This document shows positions 7,777 to 10,344 of a stretch of 10,344 bases of DNA, in pieces (position 1 is the first letter of the stretch; each line of letters begins with the position of its first letter). The notes beneath the pieces are model-generated. The model searched no databases and was not told where the DNA came from. It saw nothing but the letters and a program-made list of their open reading frames with translations. This DNA comes from Pedobacter sp. GTDB lineage: Bacteria; Bacteroidota; Bacteroidia; Sphingobacteriales; Sphingobacteriaceae. Location: assembly GCA_028287885.1 (NCBI GenBank), contig JAQBOT010000271.1, positions 1 to 10,344 on the forward strand, given 5' to 3'. The position numbers were made by a program, and so were the translations under genes.

Positions 7777-7894
7777 GAAGAACAGCTGTTGGCTGTATAG
7801 AAGAACAGGTCATTCCCTGTATTGAAGAACAGCAGTTGGCTTTATAGGGCAACAGGTTACCTCCTCTATTAAAAAACATGGAGTTGCCTGTATA
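7777..7894. repeat. Five degenerate 23-24-nt tandem repeats with internal dyads
   Basis: Units lie head to tail at 7777-7799 (23 nt), 7800-7823 (24), 7824-7846 (23), 7847-7870 (24) and 7871-7894 (24). Units 1-3 begin GAAGAACAG and most end in a form of CTGTATA or CTGTATT. Units alternate in type, so the real period is 47 nt: units 1 and 3 match at 21 of 23 positions, units 2 and 4 at 16 of 24. Several units carry an inverted repeat, clearest in unit 2, where ACAGG and CCTGT flank six bases. The last unit abuts the stop codon of the beta-CASP gene at 7895. Read on the minus strand, that unit is a small hairpin followed by six T. I do not recognise the repeat family. Confidence 0.85.
7871..7892 (-). 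terminator. Possible weak terminator of the beta-CASP gene
   Basis: On the minus strand, just past the stop codon, ACAGG can pair with CC-A-TGT (one bulged A) around CAACT, and TTTTTT follows directly. The stem is short and bulged, so termination may be partial. It coincides with the fifth tandem repeat unit. Confidence 0.35.
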
Positions 7895-9280
7895 TTAAAG
7901 CTGGTATGTCTCTCCTTTTTTGGCAACCTGAGTTGAATAGCCTTCGGTTTCTAAGGCTTCCGCCAAGTGAACCAAGCTACTTTGTTCGCCATGTACTAGA
8001 AATACTTTCTTTAATTTAGTCGAATCTTGATGTTTAACATTATCAACAAGGTCATTGTGATCTCCGTGTCCGCTAAGTAAATCCGTTTGTTTGATACCAG
8101 CATAAACCATGAGTTCACGACCACGGAGGTTAACAATTGGGTCACCTCTTAAGAGGCGATTACCTAATGTGCCTTTAGCACAATAACCGATAAATAGGAT
8201 TGTGCAATAGTAATTTTGGATGTTGTGAAAGAGGTGATCCTGAATTCGGCCACCTTCCAACATACCTGCTGAGGAAATGATGATGCAGGGCTCATGATAG
8301 TTTGAAATGGAGATACTCTCTTTCTTATCATTCACATAGGCAAGTTCTTCAAACTCAAACTCATCACCTTTCATTTTATAGAACTCTTTTGCTTCATCAT
8401 TCACGAGGTAATGGTATTTTCTGTAAATATCTGTTGCAAATGTCGCAAGCGGACTGTCTACAAAAATCTGAACTTTCGGTAACTTTCCATTACTGAAGAT
8501 CTTGTTTAGGGAAAAGACCAATGCCTGTGTTCTCCCTATACTAAAAGAAGGGATAATTAAGCGCCCGGGAGAGTTTATGCAAGTCTCACGTATTGTTGCA
8601 ATCAGTTTTTCTTCGAGGGTTGTGTTTGTGGTATGGAATTTACCGCCATATGTGGACTCGGAAACTAAGAAGTCTACCTGTGGAATAGGTTCAGGATCTG
8701 TAAGTACCGGATAATTCTTTCTGCCGATATCACCTGTAAAGGCTATACTTTTCTCTGTGCCCTCATCATTAACCTTTATTACGGCTGCTGCAGCACCCAA
8801 TAAGTGACCAACCGGTATAAAGCTGAAACTTATATTTTCATTAATTGTAAATTCTTTATGAAAAGCGATGGTAACAAACCTGTCCATGGTATCCATTACA
8901 TGCTTTTGCAAATAAAGCGGAGCGGGGCCCGAACTATGGCGCTTACCTTTACCACGTCGCTTCTGCTTAGAAAGGAAAATGTTCACCGAATCCATCAATA
9001 ATAACTCAGTAAGATCTGCTGTAGGGGGGGTAGACAAGATTTGTCCGGCAAATCCCAATCTTACCAGTGTAGGAAGGTTTCCCGAATGGTCTATATGTGC
9101 GTGGGTTAATATTACTACATCGATGTCCGCTGGGTCAAATGGAAAATATTGATTCTCCTCCTGATAGGTGCCTTTTTCGTAATCCAGACCACAGTCAATA
9201 AGAATGCTATAATTTTCAATCTTTAGCAAATGCATACTGCCCGTAACCTGTTCTGCAGCACTCCAAATCGTTAGTTCCAT
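7895..9280 (-). CDS. Beta-CASP metallo-beta-lactamase-fold RNA-processing nuclease
   Basis: This 461-residue cytoplasmic protein belongs to the metallo-beta-lactamase/beta-CASP group that includes CPSF-73, RNase J and bacterial RNA-degradation exonucleases. A two-zinc site is expected to cleave RNA. Visible motifs are THAHIDHSG (59-67; His60, His62, Asp64, His65), VGHLLGA (His159), FTGDIGR (Asp184), SESTYGG (Glu208), SSAGMLEGGR (336-345), LSGHGDH (His405) and FLVHGEQ (His430). All zinc ligands and beta-CASP motif residues known for the family are present, so it should be active. The order is lactamase core, beta-CASP insert (about 215-360), then core return with the C-terminal RMMBL segment. 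Its length matches the short bacterial CPSF-type nucleases (about 430-470) rather than RNase J (about 555). The ATG at 9278-9280 starts directly with the MELTIW strand, so the start is secure. Its RNA targets are unknown. Confidence 0.93.
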   Translation of the reverse strand: MELTIWSAAEQVTGSMHLLKIENYSILIDCGLDYEKGTYQEENQYFPFDPADIDVVILTHAHIDHSGNLPTLVRLGFAGQILSTPPTADLTELLLMDSVNIFLSKQKRRGKGKRHSSGPAPLYLQKHVMDTMDRFVTIAFHKEFTINENISFSFIPVGHLLGAAAAVIKVNDEGTEKSIAFTGDIGRKNYPVLTDPEPIPQVDFLVSESTYGGKFHTTNTTLEEKLIATIRETCINSPGRLIIPSFSIGRTQALVFSLNKIFSNGKLPKVQIFVDSPLATFATDIYRKYHYLVNDEAKEFYKMKGDEFEFEELAYVNDKKESISISNYHEPCIIISSAGMLEGGRIQDHLFHNIQNYYCTILFIGYCAKGTLGNRLLRGDPIVNLRGRELMVYAGIKQTDLLSGHGDHNDLVDNVKHQDSTKLKKVFLVHGEQSSLVHLAEALETEGYSTQVAKKGETYQL

Positions 9281-9301
9281 GTGTAATTATTCTTTGAAAA
9301 T

Positions 9302-9331
9302 AAAAAAGGGTAAGCCTAGGCCAACCCTTTC
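9302..9331 (-). terminator. Intrinsic terminator of the cold-shock gene
   Basis: AAAGGGT (9305-9311) pairs with ACCCTTT (9324-9330). The interior contains the palindrome GCCTAGGC (9314-9321). On the minus strand the stem is followed by TTTTTTATTTT, as expected of a terminator for the cold-shock gene ending at 9353. The opposite strand also has a T-rich tail (ATTTTTTATAA). Confidence 0.8.
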
Positions 9332-9352
9332 AATTTTTTATAATGTAAGAGA

Positions 9353-9559
9353 TTAAAGAACTGTTACATTAGCGGCTTCAGGGCCTTTCTTTCCGTCATT
9401 CAATTCGAACTCAACGCTATCACCTTCACTCAATTCTCTGAAAGAATCTCCTGAGATTGCAGAGAAGTGAACAAAGATATCTTTACCTCCCTGTTCTGGA
9501 GTAATGAAACCAAAACCTTTTGCAGAATTAAACCATTTAACTTTTCCTGTTGTACGCAT
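9353..9559 (-). CDS. Cold-shock-domain protein (CspA family)
   Basis: This is a 68-residue single-domain OB-fold protein that binds single-stranded RNA and DNA and melts RNA structure in the cytoplasm. RNP1 is KGFGFIT (14-20) and RNP2 lies in DIFVHFSAI (27-35). The N-terminal TGKVKWFN and C-terminal [10 protein letters not shown] are family-typical, and the length is standard. The frame runs upstream to 9625, but the ATG at 9557-9559 is the start because [10 protein letters not shown] matches the family N-terminus. The upstream residues are a hydrophobic, Ile/Phe-rich stretch not found in cold-shock proteins, consistent with AT-rich leader DNA. The 171 bp to the divergent gene at 9731 leave room for a leader such as cold-shock mRNAs often have; I see no convincing promoter in it. 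The gene symbol is left blank because genomes of this group carry several paralogues. Confidence 0.95.
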   Translation of the reverse strand: MRTTGKVKWFNSAKGFGFITPEQGGKDIFVHFSAISGDSFRELSEGDSVEFELNDGKKGPEAANVTVL

Positions 9560-9730
9560 ACTACTTTTGTATATAATTTTTGTGAAAATAATGAATAGAA
9601 AATTAATATCCAACATCTGAAACATATACTTGGTTTTTCATCGAATAAGATTAACAACAGAAAAGGCGGAAAGTAAAAGTAACTGTAAACCTATGTCTCC
9701 TTTAGGTGTTTAATTATAAAAGAAAACGTC

Positions 9731-9982
9731 ATGTCAAACCCTGCAAATACTAACGAAAGTTTTGAAAACCCTATACCTGACAAAAAGAAGTTTTTAGAAG
9801 GTGAGGAAGAATTTATTGAGGATCTTCCAGCAAACCTTGGCCTGGATGCAGATCGCTCGTCCGACAACGATAGTCCGGAAAGAAAGTACAATATGGACAA
9901 CGATATCGCGTCTGACAACAGTAAAGATGATTCTGATCATTTAGAGGAACCTTTTGACTCATCGCCGATAATGAATAAATAA
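9731..9982 (+). CDS. Small acidic, probably disordered protein of unknown function
   Basis: This 83-residue protein matches no family I recognise. It has about 23 Asp/Glu against 8 Lys/Arg, many Asn, Ser and Pro, few aromatic residues and no hydrophobic core, so it is probably intrinsically disordered. There is no signal peptide or membrane segment. A short acidic patch, FLEGEEEFIEDLP (21-33), could be a binding element. The middle and end are Asp/Ser/Asn-rich with recurring SDN/DND triplets. It starts at an ATG preceded by an A-rich leader without a Shine-Dalgarno sequence. It diverges from the cold-shock gene and is followed after 65 nt by a lipoprotein gene on the same strand, with no hairpin between them. 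A stress-related role would fit the neighbours but is only a guess. The opposite-strand frame across it (9813-10172) lacks protein-like features. Confidence 0.65.
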   Translation: MSNPANTNESFENPIPDKKKFLEGEEEFIEDLPANLGLDADRSSDNDSPERKYNMDNDIASDNSKDDSDHLEEPFDSSPIMNK

Positions 9983-9994
9983 AGACAATTATTT

Positions 9995-10018
9995 TTGGCA
10001 CAATTTTCTCTAGTATAG
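9995..10018 (+). promoter_or_regulatory. Possible promoter of the lipoprotein gene
   Basis: TTGGCAC begins at 9995 and TATAG lies at 10014-10018, ending 29 nt before the ATG at 10048. TTGGCAC matches the -24 half of a sigma-54 promoter, but the invariant GC of the -12 element is absent (TCTC instead), so sigma-54 use is doubtful. It may instead be a -33/-7 pair of the primary sigma factor. Weak evidence. Confidence 0.28.
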
Positions 10019-10047
10019 AATTAAGAAACAATTTTAATTCTTGAATC

Positions 10048-10344
10048 ATGAAAAAATTAATCGCCATTATGTTTGTTGCAGTCGTTATGTCTTCTTGTGG
10101 AAACAAAGCCAAAGAGGAGGCAGCAGCGAAAGCAGAGCAACAAGTTGCTATAAAAGCCGTAAAAGACAGCATTAGGCTGGACAGTTTTAAAAGAGTAGAC
10201 GTCGCTAAGAAGGAAAAAATAGCTCAACAAGCAGAAGAGAAGCGTGTAATGATGCTTGCTGAAGAAAGAAGAGCAGCAGAAGCACCTGCCGTTACGTCAG
10301 GAACGAGACATTCGACTTCAACGTCGACTACAACTACTTCTACA
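10048..10344 (+). CDS. Charged, helical lipoprotein, 3'-truncated by the window edge
   Basis: The first 99 residues of an exported lipoprotein are visible and the frame is still open at the window end. Residues 1-16 are a lipoprotein signal peptide, MKKLIAIMFVAVVMSS, followed by lipobox Cys17 and GNK. Acylation at Cys17 and anchoring in the inner or outer membrane are expected. Residues 20-80 are rich in Lys, Glu, Ala and Gln with little else and look like a long helix or coiled coil. Residues 83-99 turn into a Ser/Thr-rich low-complexity linker with alternating S and T. Similar Sphingobacteriaceae lipoproteins, as I remember them, continue into a glycine-zipper domain, but that part is outside the window and this is a prediction. 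A TTGGCAC/TATAG pair lies upstream. Confidence 0.8.
   Translation, partial: MKKLIAIMFVAVVMSSCGNKAKEEAAAKAEQQVAIKAVKDSIRLDSFKRVDVAKKEKIAQQAEEKRVMMLAEERRAAEAPAVTSGTRHSTSTSTTTTST

Larger units (their letters stand above)
7518..7894. other. 377-bp intergenic region: ompA-like leader plus a repeat block
   Basis: No convincing gene lies here. The side next to the OmpA-type gene (7518 to about 7740) is very AT-rich and should contain that gene's promoter and leader. On the minus strand a TTGGCA box (complement of 7581-7586) and a TATAG (complement of 7565-7569) lie 48-69 nt before the start codon, but the match to known Bacteroidota promoters is poor. The far side is filled by five tandem repeats (7777-7894) described separately. 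On the plus strand AGGAGG (7755-7760) precedes an ATG at 7768 opening a ten-codon frame; this is treated as a finding, not a gene. Confidence 0.6.

Noticed and set aside
7777..7894. CRISPR array
   Set aside because: The units are contiguous, only 23-24 nt, degenerate and without unique spacers, and no cas gene is near.
8935..8970. Basic patch KQKRRGKGKR in the beta-CASP nuclease (residues 105-114) as an unusual insertion
   Set aside because: Family members commonly carry a basic, variable loop at this place before the PLY segment, so it is not remarkable.
9560..9625. N-terminal extension of the cold-shock protein
   Set aside because: The added 22 residues are an Ile/Phe-rich stretch from AT-rich leader DNA; cold-shock proteins begin at about the [10 protein letters not shown] position.
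9813..10172. 119-codon minus-strand frame opposite the acidic protein and lipoprotein genes
   Set aside because: It overlaps two plus-strand frames with clearer features (a lipobox and a consistent acidic composition) and reads as Ser/Ala/Cys-rich noise.

Overview
The window reads as ordinary chromosome from an AT-rich Bacteroidota genome, most likely a Sphingobacteriaceae relative (Pedobacter/Mucilaginibacter-like). The grounds are a TonB-dependent receptor paired with a DUF6580-type membrane protein, an OmpA protein built as barrel, thrombospondin type-3 repeat and OmpA domain, A-rich leaders mostly without Shine-Dalgarno sequences, and a Lys/Glu/Ala-rich lipoprotein with an SSC lipobox. 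The genus is inference; no rRNA or other marker is present.

Layout. Positions 1-2211 (+) hold the 3' part of a TonB-dependent outer-membrane receptor and a small multi-pass membrane protein, probably one uptake unit. A two-way hairpin terminator (2246-2314) separates them from a convergent 99-residue protein of unknown function (2327-2626, -). Divergent from it is a tight three-gene operon, 2810-6106 (+): egtB, egtD and a lycopene-cyclase-family flavoprotein. The first two genes are 1 nt apart and the last two overlap. A perfect 15-bp hairpin (6135-6170) terminates this operon and the convergent OmpA-family gene (6189-7517, -). A 377-bp gap follows, with five degenerate 23-24-nt tandem repeats ending exactly at the stop codon of a beta-CASP metallo-beta-lactamase nuclease (7895-9280, -). 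Next come a terminator, a cold-shock protein (9353-9559, -), a divergent small acidic protein (9731-9982, +), and the start of a lipoprotein that runs off the window (10048-10344, +).

How the genes work together. EgtD trimethylates histidine to hercynine and EgtB adds sulfur from a cysteine donor, giving the ergothioneine sulfoxide precursor. No egtA, egtC or egtE is present here, which fits a short route with free cysteine as donor and a C-S lyase from elsewhere. The third gene's family normally makes cyclic carotenoids, so its translational coupling to egtD may join two antioxidant outputs, or may mark a diverged flavoenzyme. This operon is the most interesting gene grouping. The tandem hairpin-repeat block behind the nuclease gene is the most interesting non-coding structure. 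I found no RNA genes, CRISPR arrays, insertion sequences, phage genes or clearly broken genes.
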